NCBI RefSeq assembly: GCF_000406925.1
Contig: NZ_KE136347.1
Coordinates: forward strand, 162,025-226,024
DNA: 64,000 nt
Direction of reading: 5' to 3'
Source: Enterococcus columbae DSM 7374 = ATCC 51263
Lineage (GTDB): Bacteria; Bacillota; Bacilli; Lactobacillales; Enterococcaceae
The notes beneath the pieces are model-generated. The model saw nothing but the letters and a program-made list of their open reading frames with translations. It was not told the origin of the DNA and ran no database searches. Positions 36,608-48,127 of the stretch are shown here, in pieces; the stretch's first letter is position 1; every line of letters starts with the position of its first letter. A program made the translations under genes and the position numbers.

Positions 36608-38362
36608 ATGGCAATATTTAGAAAACTCTGGTGGTTTTTTGAACGTGAAAAAAAACATTATTTATTGGGAATTACGGCTTTAATTATTGTTGCACTAGCG
36701 CAATTACTGCCACCCTGGGTCATCGGTAAGGTAATTGATGAAATTGCTAGTAAGCATGTACATATGCGCAACATTCTTTTTTACATATTTCTACTGGTGA
36801 TGTCAGCGATTGTCCAATATAGTTTTCGCTATATTTGGCGAACCAATATTTGGGGCAGTGCGGCTCGCTTAGAAAAAACCTTACGTGAGCGTTTGTTTGA
36901 TCATTTTACCTTAATGGATCAAATTTTTTATCATAAATATCGTACGGGTGATTTAATGGCCTATGCAACGATGAATCTAACAGCTATTCAAAATGTCGCT
37001 GGTTCTGGAATCTTAACTTTTATCGATTCGTTTATTACTGGAACGATTACGATTATTGCGATGATGATTTTTGTGGATATTCGTCTGACTATTTTAGCTT
37101 TATTACCCTTGCCCTTACTTTCATTAATGGCGAAATTTTTAGGGGATCGTTTGCATGATGCCTTTCGTAAAGCCCAAGATGCCTTTTCAGATTTAAATGA
37201 TAAGGTTCAAGAGAGTGTGACGGGAATTAAGGTGATTAAAACATTTGGTCAAGAAAAAGAAGATGTGCAAGATTTTAAAGAAAAAGTCAATCTTGTGATT
37301 GCTAAAAATAAAAAGGTTGCCTTATTTGATTCGTTATATGATCCCTTAATCACCTTAATCATCGGCTTAACCTATGTTGTAACGATTATTATCGGTGGGG
37401 GCTATGTGGTTAAAGGAACCATTTCAATCGGTCAGTTAGTTTCCTTTATGAGTTATATTGGTATGTTGGTTTGGCCAATGTTTGCGGTCGGTCAATTATT
37501 TAATGTCCTTGAACGCGGCAATGCTAGTTATGACCGTGTTTTTGAATTATTCAAAGAAAAAAGCCATATCATTGAAAAACAAACAGGTATTGCTGAAAAG
37601 GCACGGGGCACAATTCAAATAGACCTTGATGAATTTACCTATCCGGATGGCCAAAATCCTGTATTGCAAGACATTCATCTGCAAATCCCAACTGGTAAAA
37701 CATTGGGCATTGTTGGTAAAACCGGTTCAGGTAAAACCACTTTATTAAGTCTGCTATTAAGAACCTATGATGATTATAAAGGCAGTATCTATTTTGGTGA
37801 TTACAGTATTAAAGATTATCGTTTAGATGCGTATTTACCAGCGATTGGCTATGTTCCACAAGATCACTTCCTATTTTCAACGACGATTGCTGAAAATATA
37901 TGTTTTGCCAATCCTGAATACGGTGAAGAAAAAATGATTCAAGCTGCCAAACAAGCAGCAATTCATGAAGATATTTTGCAGATGCCTAATGCCTATGAGA
38001 CATTGGTTGGTGAACGAGGTATCTCGTTATCAGGTGGACAGAAGCAACGGATTTCCATTGCCAGAGCTTTTATTACTGAACCGAATTTATTGATTCTAGA
38101 TGATGCATTATCTGCGGTGGACGCTAAGACAGAAGAAGCGATTTTAGAACAAATTCGTCAGAAGGAAAATCATTCCTCAATGATTATTGTGGCCCACCGC
38201 TTAAGTAGTGTGATGCATGCAGATGAAATTATCGTATTAGAGGATGGTCGGATTGCTGAGCGTGGTACGCATCAAGAATTATTAGCCAATCAAGCTTGGT
38301 ATGCGAAGATGTGGCATCAACAGCAATTAGAAAATGATTTCGATCAAAGGGGGGCTGAATAA
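36608..38362 (+). CDS. Heterodimeric ABC exporter, subunit 1 (degenerate Walker B)
   Basis: A 584-residue half-transporter of the LmrC/YheI type. Six transmembrane helices fill residues 1-310. The ATPase has Walker A GKTGSGKTT, signature LSGGQKQR and Walker B LLILDDALSAVDA. The catalytic Glu is replaced by Asp (LDD), the mark of the non-hydrolysing site in asymmetric heterodimers. The ATG 36608 follows AAGGAG; the frame open from 36548 is rejected. It overlaps the partner by 1 bp. Likely a drug or lipid exporter. Confidence 0.9.
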   Translation: MAIFRKLWWFFEREKKHYLLGITALIIVALAQLLPPWVIGKVIDEIASKHVHMRNILFYIFLLVMSAIVQYSFRYIWRTNIWGSAARLEKTLRERLFDHFTLMDQIFYHKYRTGDLMAYATMNLTAIQNVAGSGILTFIDSFITGTITIIAMMIFVDIRLTILALLPLPLLSLMAKFLGDRLHDAFRKAQDAFSDLNDKVQESVTGIKVIKTFGQEKEDVQDFKEKVNLVIAKNKKVALFDSLYDPLITLIIGLTYVVTIIIGGGYVVKGTISIGQLVSFMSYIGMLVWPMFAVGQLFNVLERGNASYDRVFELFKEKSHIIEKQTGIAEKARGTIQIDLDEFTYPDGQNPVLQDIHLQIPTGKTLGIVGKTGSGKTTLLSLLLRTYDDYKGSIYFGDYSIKDYRLDAYLPAIGYVPQDHFLFSTTIAENICFANPEYGEEKMIQAAKQAAIHEDILQMPNAYETLVGERGISLSGGQKQRISIARAFITEPNLLILDDALSAVDAKTEEAILEQIRQKENHSSMIIVAHRLSSVMHADEIIVLEDGRIAERGTHQELLANQAWYAKMWHQQQLENDFDQRGAE

Positions 38363-40152
38363 TGCAACAACAATCAGAATGGGCCAAATCATTTACCTTA
38401 AAAGAGCAGGTTCGTATTTTAAAGCGAATCTTTCAATTTGCTCGCCCTTTTGCGCTGACTTTTTTCTTTGCGGTAATTTTTTCAATTAGTTTGGCAATTA
38501 TCAATGTCTATATGCCACAAATTTTACAGTATTTTATGGATCATTATCTGCAAACAAAATCTGCTAGCATGCGTATTTTATATTTGTTTGCGGGTCTATA
38601 CTTTGCAGCTTCTATCATCAAGGCTTTGATTTGGTTTGGTCAATGGTACCTATATTCAGTTGCCTCAATCAAAACCTTAAATCGAATTCGGGTTTTATTA
38701 TTTGAAAAGTTACAAGAGCTAGGGATTCGCTATTTTGATCAAACACCAGCTGGCTCGATTGTCTCAAGAGTAACCAATGATACAGAAACCCTTTATGATT
38801 TTTGGAATGTCTTTATGATGGTATTGACAGGGATTTTATCTTTGGTAAGCTCATTTATTGCTATGTATAGCTTGGATAAAAAGATTGCCTTGATTAATTT
38901 GGCCTTTTTACCCTTGTTAATGTTAATTATCATTACCTATCAGCGCTTATCTTCAAAAATCTATCGCCAAATGCGTGAACGCTTGAGTGAGTTAAATACC
39001 AAATTAAATGAGTATATTTCAGGAATGCACATTATTCAGCAGTTTCGTCAGGAAAGTCGCTTGAAAAAAAGCTTTGAGCAGACGAATACAGATTATTTAC
39101 AGACGCGTTATGCGATGATTAAGACCAATACTTTATTGCTGGCACCGATTATTAATTTTTTGTATGCGATTGGCTTAAGTATTAGCTTAACACTGTTTGG
39201 TATGCAGGCGACGAATATGGTTTTAGAAGTTGGGATGATTTATGCCTTTACGACCTATGTTCAAAACTTCTTTCGACCAATGACTCAAGTGATGGATTCA
39301 CTTAGCACCTATACCGATGGCTTGGTCGCTGCTAGCCGTATTCTAAAATTGATGGATACCCAAGAATTAATTCCGGTCCAAAATCATTTAGCTAATGCCA
39401 AAATTACCAAAGGAAAAATTGAGTTTAAAAATGTCAGCTTTTCTTATGATGGTAAAAATCAGGTGTTAAAGGATATTAGCTTTGTTGCTGATGAAAACCA
39501 AACAGTGGCTTTAGTTGGTCACACAGGTAGTGGTAAAAGCTCGATTATTAATGTCTTGATGCGCTTTTATGAATTTGAAGAGGGGCAAATTCTAATCGAT
39601 GACCAGGATATTCGTGATTTTACCTATCAAGAATTGCGTGAAAAAATTGGCTTGGTCTTACAAGATCCATTTATGTTTTACGGAACGATTGCGGATAATA
39701 TTCGACTACTTAATCCAAATATTACAGATGAAGCGATTATTCATGCGGCCAAATTTGTCCAGGCAGATCAGTTCATCGAAGAATTAGCAGAGGATTATCA
39801 AGCTAAAGTGATTGAAAAAGGTGCAGCTTATTCAAGTGGGCAACGTCAATTATTATCATTTGCGCGTACCATAGTGACCAATCCTAAAATTTTAATTTTG
39901 GATGAAGCAACTGCCAATATTGATACAGAAACTGAAAGTCACATTCAACAAGGCTTACAGAACATGCGTCAAAATCGTACGACGATTGCCATCGCCCATC
40001 GTTTATCGACCATTCGCGATGCTGATTTGATTTTGGTATTAGATAAAGGTCGAATTGTAGAACGTGGGAATCATGAAGAATTATTAGCCAAGGGTGGCTT
40101 ATACGCCCAAATGTATGCCTTACAAGCAAGCGGTGAAGGAGAAGACGAATGA
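38362..40152 (+). CDS. Heterodimeric ABC exporter, subunit 2 (canonical Walker B)
   Basis: A 596-residue half-transporter of the LmrD/YheH type. It has six helices, then Walker A GHTGSGKSS and Walker B ILILDEATANIDT with the catalytic Glu. Its signature is YSSGQRQL rather than LSGGQ, so the degenerate ATP site is formed by this signature and the LDD subunit. The complementary defects support one heterodimer. Its stop overlaps the following GNAT gene by 4 bp. Confidence 0.9.
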   Translation: MQQQSEWAKSFTLKEQVRILKRIFQFARPFALTFFFAVIFSISLAIINVYMPQILQYFMDHYLQTKSASMRILYLFAGLYFAASIIKALIWFGQWYLYSVASIKTLNRIRVLLFEKLQELGIRYFDQTPAGSIVSRVTNDTETLYDFWNVFMMVLTGILSLVSSFIAMYSLDKKIALINLAFLPLLMLIIITYQRLSSKIYRQMRERLSELNTKLNEYISGMHIIQQFRQESRLKKSFEQTNTDYLQTRYAMIKTNTLLLAPIINFLYAIGLSISLTLFGMQATNMVLEVGMIYAFTTYVQNFFRPMTQVMDSLSTYTDGLVAASRILKLMDTQELIPVQNHLANAKITKGKIEFKNVSFSYDGKNQVLKDISFVADENQTVALVGHTGSGKSSIINVLMRFYEFEEGQILIDDQDIRDFTYQELREKIGLVLQDPFMFYGTIADNIRLLNPNITDEAIIHAAKFVQADQFIEELAEDYQAKVIEKGAAYSSGQRQLLSFARTIVTNPKILILDEATANIDTETESHIQQGLQNMRQNRTTIAIAHRLSTIRDADLILVLDKGRIVERGNHEELLAKGGLYAQMYALQASGEGEDE

Positions 40153-40895
40153 ATCAGTTTTTAGACTTAACCGATGAGAAATTAGTCATTTTTCAATCCT
40201 GGTCCAAGCATATGGTTCGCTATGGTTTAAAGGCTAAAATTGGCCGAGCATGGTTATCATCAAAGGGCGGAATAGCTTATCAAATCGGCTGTTTTCTTTT
40301 TTTAGCAGGTGAAGTCGATGACAGGCTTTTACCTTCGCAATTAGCCTACCTTATCTTGATTAGTGAACAAGAAAATTGGCAGGCTTATCTTAAAGAACAG
40401 AACCAATTTATCGGTTTTACACGGTATGCATTTGATTTACCTAATCAGCAGACTTTGAACACCTGCCAAAGTATACTGAATAACTTGTCAGGTAATTATC
40501 AACTTGAATCATTGTCTGCACCAAGCTTTATCGAGTGTCAAAAGCAAGAATGGTCGGCTGATTTACAAGGTGTTTTTACCAGCTTCAGTGATTTTAAAAA
40601 ACAAGGTGCTCTAGGTTTTGTCATTTATAAAGACAGACAATTAGTTGGCGGTGTATCCTCTGCTTTTGTTTATCAGCAGGCATTAGAGGTTGAAATCGCT
40701 GTGCATCCTGAATTTCAGAGACAGGGGTTAGCCAAAATTTTGGGTGCAAAGCTAATCATTGAAGGATTCAAAAAAGGAAGATTACCGTTATGGGACGCAC
40801 ATAATCTCGCTTCTTATAAGGTAGCGATAGCTTTAGGTTATCGCTGTTTAGAAAGCTATTCAGCCTTTGAAATTTCAAATACGTGGGATAATTAA
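40149..40895 (+). CDS. GNAT-family acetyltransferase
   Basis: A 248-residue protein. The C-terminal half is a GNAT fold with the acetyl-CoA loop VHPEFQRQGLAKILGA (about residues 191-206) and a DAHNLASYKVAIALGY segment. The N-terminal half is specific to the PF12746-type family, which includes zwittermicin A resistance protein. It is the third gene of the exporter operon (ATGA overlap), suggesting a joint role in detoxification; the substrate is unknown. Confidence 0.8.
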   Translation: MNQFLDLTDEKLVIFQSWSKHMVRYGLKAKIGRAWLSSKGGIAYQIGCFLFLAGEVDDRLLPSQLAYLILISEQENWQAYLKEQNQFIGFTRYAFDLPNQQTLNTCQSILNNLSGNYQLESLSAPSFIECQKQEWSADLQGVFTSFSDFKKQGALGFVIYKDRQLVGGVSSAFVYQQALEVEIAVHPEFQRQGLAKILGAKLIIEGFKKGRLPLWDAHNLASYKVAIALGYRCLESYSAFEISNTWDN

Positions 40896-40913
40896 GCAGC
40901 AGATCTATAAACA

Positions 40914-40966
40914 TTAAAAGACTGCCAAAAGTTAGTGTAAAAAGGCTAACTTTTGGCAGTCTTTTT
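40914..40966. terminator. Bidirectional terminator, GNAT/RpiR
   Basis: AAAAGACTGCCAAAAGTTAG and its complement form a stem of about 20 bp, flanked by A and T runs. The two genes converge on it. Confidence 0.92.
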
Positions 40967-41894
40967 AATTAGGCCGAAAAGAATCCTGAATTTGATAATG
41001 TATTTTTTGTTTTTCTTCCTGCATAATACTAGAGCTGCTTTGTCGAATGTCAATCATCTCTCCCATCTCCAATACATGATTCAGATTTTGTTGATAATTG
41101 ATAGAAAAATATAAACCGTATAAAACATCTAGCAAATAAGCAATAGAAGTATTAATGGTAAAGCTAGCAATTTTAGAATATAATTTTTCTCTTGTTGTCA
41201 AAAAAAGTGTGCAGTCACTGTATTTAGAAAGTTGATTTTCACCAATACTTGTTAAAGCGATAATCGGTGTTTTTTTCTTTTTTAACATTTTGGCAATATT
41301 GATAATCATGGGATTTTCCCCCGTGTACGAAATTAAAATCGCACAGGTCTCAGGATTAGTATTGTAGGCTTGATATAAGGTTTCGCCAATCACATCTGAC
41401 ATTTCAACTGGACAATTTAATCGTTGCATTTTAAGCATAAAATCTTTAGCTACCATCAAATTCCCACTGCTACCAAAGATTTTGATTTGTTTGGTTGATT
41501 TAAAAATATTTTTGGCTTGTTTTAGTTTTTGAGGTGTCAACAGATCAAACGAATCCGTAATAGTGGCACTTTCGAGTCGAGCCAGATTATTAGCAATAAG
41601 CATTTCACTGTCATTTGCCGAAAAAGGAAGATTTGGATCGATGTCGTAAAAGTGCGTTTTTAAATAAAGCTGCTCTTCTTTAAAGGCTTGCCGTAAGCTC
41701 AACCAACCATCGAAGCCAAGCTTTTTAGCCAAACGAATAAAGGTAGAGGGATGAACAAATAATTGTTTGGCTAGCTGTTGAATGGAATACTGTTCTAATT
41801 CAAAAGGAAATTGATACATAAAATGAACAATATTTTGTTCGGCAGGGGCTAATTTACTTTGTTTCATTTTTTCGGTTAGTAGCATATAATTCAC
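40965..41894 (-). CDS. RpiR/MurR-family transcriptional regulator
   Basis: A 309-residue regulator. Residues 1-75 are the RpiR helix-turn-helix (YSIQQLAKQLFVHPSTFIRLAKKLG). Residues 110-250 are a SIS sugar-phosphate-binding domain (KIFGSSGNLMVAKDF). It is divergent from the family 1 glycosidase gene, which it probably controls in response to a phosphorylated sugar. Operator-like repeats lie between them. On the minus strand the start is ATG 41894. Confidence 0.87.
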   Translation of the reverse strand: MNYMLLTEKMKQSKLAPAEQNIVHFMYQFPFELEQYSIQQLAKQLFVHPSTFIRLAKKLGFDGWLSLRQAFKEEQLYLKTHFYDIDPNLPFSANDSEMLIANNLARLESATITDSFDLLTPQKLKQAKNIFKSTKQIKIFGSSGNLMVAKDFMLKMQRLNCPVEMSDVIGETLYQAYNTNPETCAILISYTGENPMIINIAKMLKKKKTPIIALTSIGENQLSKYSDCTLFLTTREKLYSKIASFTINTSIAYLLDVLYGLYFSINYQQNLNHVLEMGEMIDIRQSSSSIMQEEKQKIHYQIQDSFRPN

Positions 41895-41932
41895 TCTTTT
41901 CCTTGATTAATGCAATTAATTACTGAAATGGT

Positions 41933-42018
41933 ATTTACAAAAAAATATAGCATTGAAAGCGTATTTTGTAAATGCTATTGCATAATTAAGCCAAAATATT
42001 GTGTTTTTATTTACAAAT
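41933..42018. promoter_or_regulatory. Operator-like repeats between rpiR-type gene and glycosidase
   Basis: Three ATTTACAAA-type boxes occur: 41933-41942, inverted at 41964-41973, and direct again at 42009-42018. TAGCATT (41948-41954) and AATGCTA (41971-41977) form an overlapping palindrome. The position in a 170-bp divergent promoter region suggests sites for the RpiR regulator. Confidence 0.45.
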
Positions 42019-42044
42019 AGGATAATAAAAATGTAAATAATTAA

Positions 42045-43490
<1,446 letters not shown>

Positions 43491-43497
43491 ACGACTA

Positions 43498-43556
43498 ATA
43501 AAAAGGAAAACGGTGTGTTGTTCGAAATTGGCCAACACACCGTTTTCCTTTTTATT
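43498..43556. terminator. Bidirectional terminator, glycosidase/MATE
   Basis: AAAAAGGAAAACGGTGTGTTG and its complement make a stem of about 20 bp with A and T tails. Confidence 0.92.
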
Positions 43557-44916
43557 AAGCTTTGGCTTCGGTAATTACTTTTTCCTTCCATTTACCCGCC
43601 TTCCAACGACTAATCATCAAAATTGAACGTAAAGATTCATCTAAAGCATAGGCAATCCAAACACCGACTAAACCTAATTGACAAACAATTGCCAATAAAT
43701 AAGAAAATGGCAGGCTAATTAACCATAAAACAATTAAGCTACAGGTAAGTGGAAATTTCACATCGCCACTCGCATTTAAAGAACCGACTAAAGTCATATT
43801 GACTGCTCGAGCAGCTTCTAAAATAATCTCAACTAAGAATACCCAACGTGCAATTTCAATAATTTCTTGGTTTTGCGTAAATATGTGCATAATCGGCTCT
43901 ATTGCTAAATATGTAATAATGCAGATAGTCGTTGAAATGATTACACCTTGAATTGTCGAACGCATGCCACGTGTATAGGCGCGGTCAAATTGATGGGCAC
44001 CAACATTACGGCCAATCATGATTTGATTTCCTTGACTTAGAGCGGCTGCAGTTAAAAAGACAAACTGCGTAATGGCAGCAACATAGGATTTAGCAATCAA
44101 AACATTGGCCCCTAATGAAGCAACAATCATTGTAACTACTACTTGAGAGCCTTGATAGGAAACTGATTCGCCTGATGAAGGCAATCCTAACTTTAGGATT
44201 TGTTTCAAAAATGTTCCGGAAACCTTGTGGAATCGAAAACTAGCGAGCGAAAAGCGCACATATTTTTTGAGTAAATTTGCAGCAATTATGCCAGCACAAA
44301 AATTACCAAAAATAGCGGATAGTGCTAGCCCCTTTACGCCTAAACTTGGTAAGCCAAAAGGTTGATATAAGGCAATATAATTGCCGAAAACGGCTAGAAT
44401 ACTAGCTGTCATAGGAACAATCAATGCTTGTTTAGTGAAACCATGTGTTCTTAAACAGGCAATCATAATGGCATTAATGGCCGAAATAAAGATTCCCCCG
44501 CCATAAATTCGGATATAAGGCACACCAATGGTAATGACGTGTTTAGGTAAGTTCATAAAAGCCAATAATTGATGCGGAAAAAGTGCAAAACACAAACTTA
44601 ATAGGCTACCGATCATTAACGCGCCTAATAGTGCTGTTTGAATCACGGTCGGAATCTCTTTTTGGCGTTTGGCACCGATGAATTGTGCAATGACAATTTG
44701 GGTACCAATGGTGATGAAGCCATAGATATTTACAGATAATCCAAGCAATTGATTTGTAGCGCTTACAGAAGCGACCGCTAATTCATTATAATGCGAAATC
44801 ATCCATACGTTGATATTGCCGATAATCACTACCATTAACAATTCTACAAAAATTGGCCAACTTAAGTAAAATAACTCCTTGTCAGAACGATTAAAAAAAG
44901 TAATTTTACTTGTCAA
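43555..44916 (-). CDS. MATE-family efflux transporter
   Basis: A 453-residue protein with about twelve transmembrane helices in two homologous halves, the MATE (NorM/DinF-like) fold that exports cationic drugs using Na+ or H+ gradients. Family segments such as GTQIVIAQFIGAKR and QGNQIMIGRNVGA start the two halves. The stop overlaps the shared terminator. The actual substrate is unknown. Confidence 0.9.
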   Translation of the reverse strand: MTSKITFFNRSDKELFYLSWPIFVELLMVVIIGNINVWMISHYNELAVASVSATNQLLGLSVNIYGFITIGTQIVIAQFIGAKRQKEIPTVIQTALLGALMIGSLLSLCFALFPHQLLAFMNLPKHVITIGVPYIRIYGGGIFISAINAIMIACLRTHGFTKQALIVPMTASILAVFGNYIALYQPFGLPSLGVKGLALSAIFGNFCAGIIAANLLKKYVRFSLASFRFHKVSGTFLKQILKLGLPSSGESVSYQGSQVVVTMIVASLGANVLIAKSYVAAITQFVFLTAAALSQGNQIMIGRNVGAHQFDRAYTRGMRSTIQGVIISTTICIITYLAIEPIMHIFTQNQEIIEIARWVFLVEIILEAARAVNMTLVGSLNASGDVKFPLTCSLIVLWLISLPFSYLLAIVCQLGLVGVWIAYALDESLRSILMISRWKAGKWKEKVITEAKA

Positions 44917-45030
44917 AAGAATTCCCCTCCTATAATATGGTTTATAGCTTTGAATAATCTAAGCGATAATGTATGAATGATTATACTACTTTTAATCAAT
45001 GAGTAAAAGAGAATAGAGGAGATTATTTAA

Positions 45031-45966
45031 ATGAATTATGATGTTATTATCATTGGTGCTGGTCCTGCGGGGATGACAGCAGCTTTATATACTGCCCGTG
45101 CTAACCTAAAGACCCTTCTTTTAGAAAGAGGAATTCCAGGTGGACAAATGAATAATACCGCTGAGGTGGAGAACTATCCAGGCTATGATTCTATTTTAGG
45201 CCCTGATTTAGCGTTAAAAATGTATGATGGAATTACTCGCTTTGGGGTAGAACATGGCTACGGTAATGTGACAGGAATCGAAGTGGTTGGCGCCTACAAG
45301 AAGGTGATGACCGAAGATGCCAGTTATTTAGCCAAAACAGTGATTATTGCGACAGGCTGCGAGCATCGCAAATTAGGCGTTGAAGGCGAAGAAACTTATT
45401 CTGGTAGAGGGGTTTCTTATTGTGCGGTTTGTGATGGTGCATTTTTCAAAAATAAAAAGCTAATCGTTGTAGGTGGCGGTGATTCTGCGGTTGAAGAAGC
45501 GATTTATCTAACGCAATTTGCTTCTGAAGTTAAAATCGTCCATCGTCGCGATGCGTTACGTGCCCAAAAAATCATTCAAGATCGTGCTTTTGCTAATGAA
45601 AAGATTTCTTTTATTTGGGATAGCGTAGTCGAAGAAATCAAAGGAAATAATCAAGTCGTAACAGGCGTTCAAATTAAAAATGTCAAAACAGGTGAAAAAG
45701 TTTTAGAAGACTGCGATGGTGTCTTTATTTATGTCGGATTAGATCCATTAACCGAGCCATTTGTAGCTGCTAATATTACTGATGAAGCTGGTTGGATTAT
45801 CACCAATGAACGGATGGAAACAGCAATTCCTGGCGTTTTTGCCTGTGGAGATGCTCGTCAAAAAGAATTGCGTCAAATTACTACTGCAGTAGGTGATGGT
45901 GGCGTGGCTGGTCAAAATGCTTATCAATATATTGAAAGTAATCAAGCCAATTTTGTAAGTGAATAA
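45031..45966 (+). CDS. trxB: Thioredoxin reductase
   Basis: A 311-residue NADPH-dependent flavoenzyme that reduces thioredoxin. FAD-binding GAGPAGMTAALYTARA opens it. The redox-active CAVCDGAFF lies near residues 134-142, and the NADPH site VVGGGDSAVEEA follows. The second FAD motif is GVFACGDAR. AGAGGAG precedes ATG 45031. Confidence 0.96.
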   Translation: MNYDVIIIGAGPAGMTAALYTARANLKTLLLERGIPGGQMNNTAEVENYPGYDSILGPDLALKMYDGITRFGVEHGYGNVTGIEVVGAYKKVMTEDASYLAKTVIIATGCEHRKLGVEGEETYSGRGVSYCAVCDGAFFKNKKLIVVGGGDSAVEEAIYLTQFASEVKIVHRRDALRAQKIIQDRAFANEKISFIWDSVVEEIKGNNQVVTGVQIKNVKTGEKVLEDCDGVFIYVGLDPLTEPFVAANITDEAGWIITNERMETAIPGVFACGDARQKELRQITTAVGDGGVAGQNAYQYIESNQANFVSE

Positions 45967-45981
45967 CAAATAAAAAATTAA

Positions 45982-46025
45982 ATGAGCAAGAGTTGATAAT
46001 CTATCAGCCCTTGCTCGTTTTTTTA
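45982..46025 (+). terminator. trxB terminator
   Basis: GAGCAAG / CTTGCTC stem with TTGATA/TATCA inside and a T run. Confidence 0.85.
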
Positions 46026-46258
46026 GTTGGTTCGGTCAATTGTTAAAAAATATAAATCAAGGATGATTCATCATTTTTAGTCAGTAAAACTTCTTTGAAA
46101 TAGCACTATTTAAAAAAATAAACCGGTAAGTGGTTATTTTAAAGTAGACAAGTGAAACTTTTGTAAATTGACTAGGATTCATCCTATAAAAATGTTATAC
46201 TAACCGTGAGATATTTCTCTTTGATAACAGTCTTTAATTTTTGAAAGAGGTGTTTTGT

Positions 46259-47983
46259 ATGTCTTGGGAACAAGTCTACCAACTGTGGAAAGAAAATGAA
46301 AATCTAGAATCGCATTTAAAAGAAGAGCTTTCAGTCTTGGCTGAAAACAAGACTGAATTAGAGGATGCATTCTATGCTCCATTAGAATTTGGAACAGCCG
46401 GAATGCGCGGAATTTTAGGCCCTGGTATTAATCGAATGAATATCTATACTATCCGTCAAGCAACAGAAGGCTTAGCTCGTTTTATGGATACACAAGATCC
46501 AGAGACTAAACGACGAGGGGTAGCTATCGCCTATGATTGCCGTCATTTCTCACCTGAATTTGCAATGGAAGCGGCCAAAACATTAGCAAAACACAATATT
46601 CCATCCTTTGTTTTTGAAAGTCTACGCCCAACACCAGAATTATCTTTTGCGGTAAGATATTTGAAAGCATTTACGGGTATTATGATTACTGCTTCACATA
46701 ATCCGGCTAATTATAATGGGTATAAAGTATATGGCGAAGATGGTGGACAAATGCCCCCAGCTGATGCAGATGCATTGACAAAATTTGTTCGTGAAGTAGC
46801 TAATCCACTTGAAGTTGAAGTATTAAGTGAAGAAGAAGCCAAACATAGCGGTTTAATCAACATTATTGGTGAAGAGGTTGACCGTGCCTATTTAGAACAA
46901 GTCAAGAGTGTCACCATTAATCAAGCATTGGTGGATGAAATGGGCAAAGAATTGAAATTAGTCTTCACGCCTTTACACGGTACAGGTAAAATGCTAGGTG
47001 AAAAAGCCTTAAAACAAGCTGGTTTTGAAAAATTTGTGATTGAACCATCTCAAGCAGTGGCTGATCCGAATTTTAGCACCGTGAAATCTCCTAATCCAGA
47101 AGAGCATTCAGCTTTTGAATATGCGATGAAGCTTGGTCAAAAAGAAGATGCCGATGTTTTAATTGCTACTGATCCTGATGCCGATCGTTTAGGTGCTGCA
47201 GTGCGTTTACCTGATGGCAGTTATCAAGTGCTAACGGGTAATCAAATTGGCGCAATTATGACTAAATATATCCTAACCGCGCATAAGGAGGCAGGAACGC
47301 TTCAAGCCAATGCAACCATTGTGAAATCTATTGTATCTAGTGAGTTACCAGCAGCGATTGCTAAAAGCTTTGGCGCAACTACCTTTAATGTTTTAACTGG
47401 TTTTAAATTTATCGCTGAAAAAATTCAACAATTTGAAGATACGGGTTCCAATACTTTTATGTTTGGTTTTGAAGAAAGTTACGGTTACTTAGTCAAATCC
47501 TTTGTTCGTGACAAAGATGCTATCCAAGCTTTAGTGTTATTGGCTGAAGTTGCAGCTTACTATAAAAAACAAGGTAAGACTCTTTATGATGGATTACAAG
47601 AAATCTTTGAAGAATATGGTTATTATGCAGAAAAAACCATTTCTGTAACTTTAAGTGGCTTGGAAGGAGCAGCTAAAATTAAAGAAATGATGGCGACTTT
47701 CCGTCAAGCTGCTCCAACTGAATTTGCGAATATTCCAGTCGCTATTACTGAAGATTTCCAAGCGCTGACGAAAGTTTTTGTATCTGGTGAAAAAGAAGCC
47801 TTAACGACACCACCATCAAATGTATTGAAATATACCTTAGCAGATGAAAGCTGGATTGCTGTACGCCCATCTGGAACAGAACCAAAAATTAAATTCTATA
47901 TTGGGGTTAAAGCGGATTCTAGCACAGCTGCTAATCAAAAAATTGCTGATCTAAAAGCTGCGATTGAAGCGATTACGGCTTAA
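46259..47983 (+). CDS. pgm: Phosphoglucomutase (PgcA type)
   Basis: A 574-residue alpha-phosphoglucomutase that converts glucose 6-phosphate and glucose 1-phosphate, supplying GalU. The phosphoserine loop is MITASHNPANYNGYKVYG (about residues 138-155), the metal site ATDPDADRLG, and the sugar-binding GFEESYGY and RPSGTEPKIKFY complete the family. ATG 46259 follows GAAAGAGG; the frame from 46241 is rejected. About 200 bases upstream hold a candidate TATACT box and no other gene. Confidence 0.95.
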   Translation: MSWEQVYQLWKENENLESHLKEELSVLAENKTELEDAFYAPLEFGTAGMRGILGPGINRMNIYTIRQATEGLARFMDTQDPETKRRGVAIAYDCRHFSPEFAMEAAKTLAKHNIPSFVFESLRPTPELSFAVRYLKAFTGIMITASHNPANYNGYKVYGEDGGQMPPADADALTKFVREVANPLEVEVLSEEEAKHSGLINIIGEEVDRAYLEQVKSVTINQALVDEMGKELKLVFTPLHGTGKMLGEKALKQAGFEKFVIEPSQAVADPNFSTVKSPNPEEHSAFEYAMKLGQKEDADVLIATDPDADRLGAAVRLPDGSYQVLTGNQIGAIMTKYILTAHKEAGTLQANATIVKSIVSSELPAAIAKSFGATTFNVLTGFKFIAEKIQQFEDTGSNTFMFGFEESYGYLVKSFVRDKDAIQALVLLAEVAAYYKKQGKTLYDGLQEIFEEYGYYAEKTISVTLSGLEGAAKIKEMMATFRQAAPTEFANIPVAITEDFQALTKVFVSGEKEALTTPPSNVLKYTLADESWIAVRPSGTEPKIKFYIGVKADSSTAANQKIADLKAAIEAITA

Positions 47984-48002
47984 ATTATTGAAAAAATGAA
48001 CA

Positions 48003-48052
48003 AAAAAACTAGAACTTTGAAAATTTATTTTAGAAAGTTCTAGTTTTTTTAT
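48003..48052 (+). terminator. pgm terminator
   Basis: AAAACTAGAACTTT / AAAGTTCTAGTTTT stem and T run. Confidence 0.9.
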
Positions 48053-48127
48053 GCTTTTTTTGATATGCTAATAGAAAAAATTATGAGAATTAAATGAATT
48101 ATTTCTAATTCAAGGTAAGGAGTCTAT

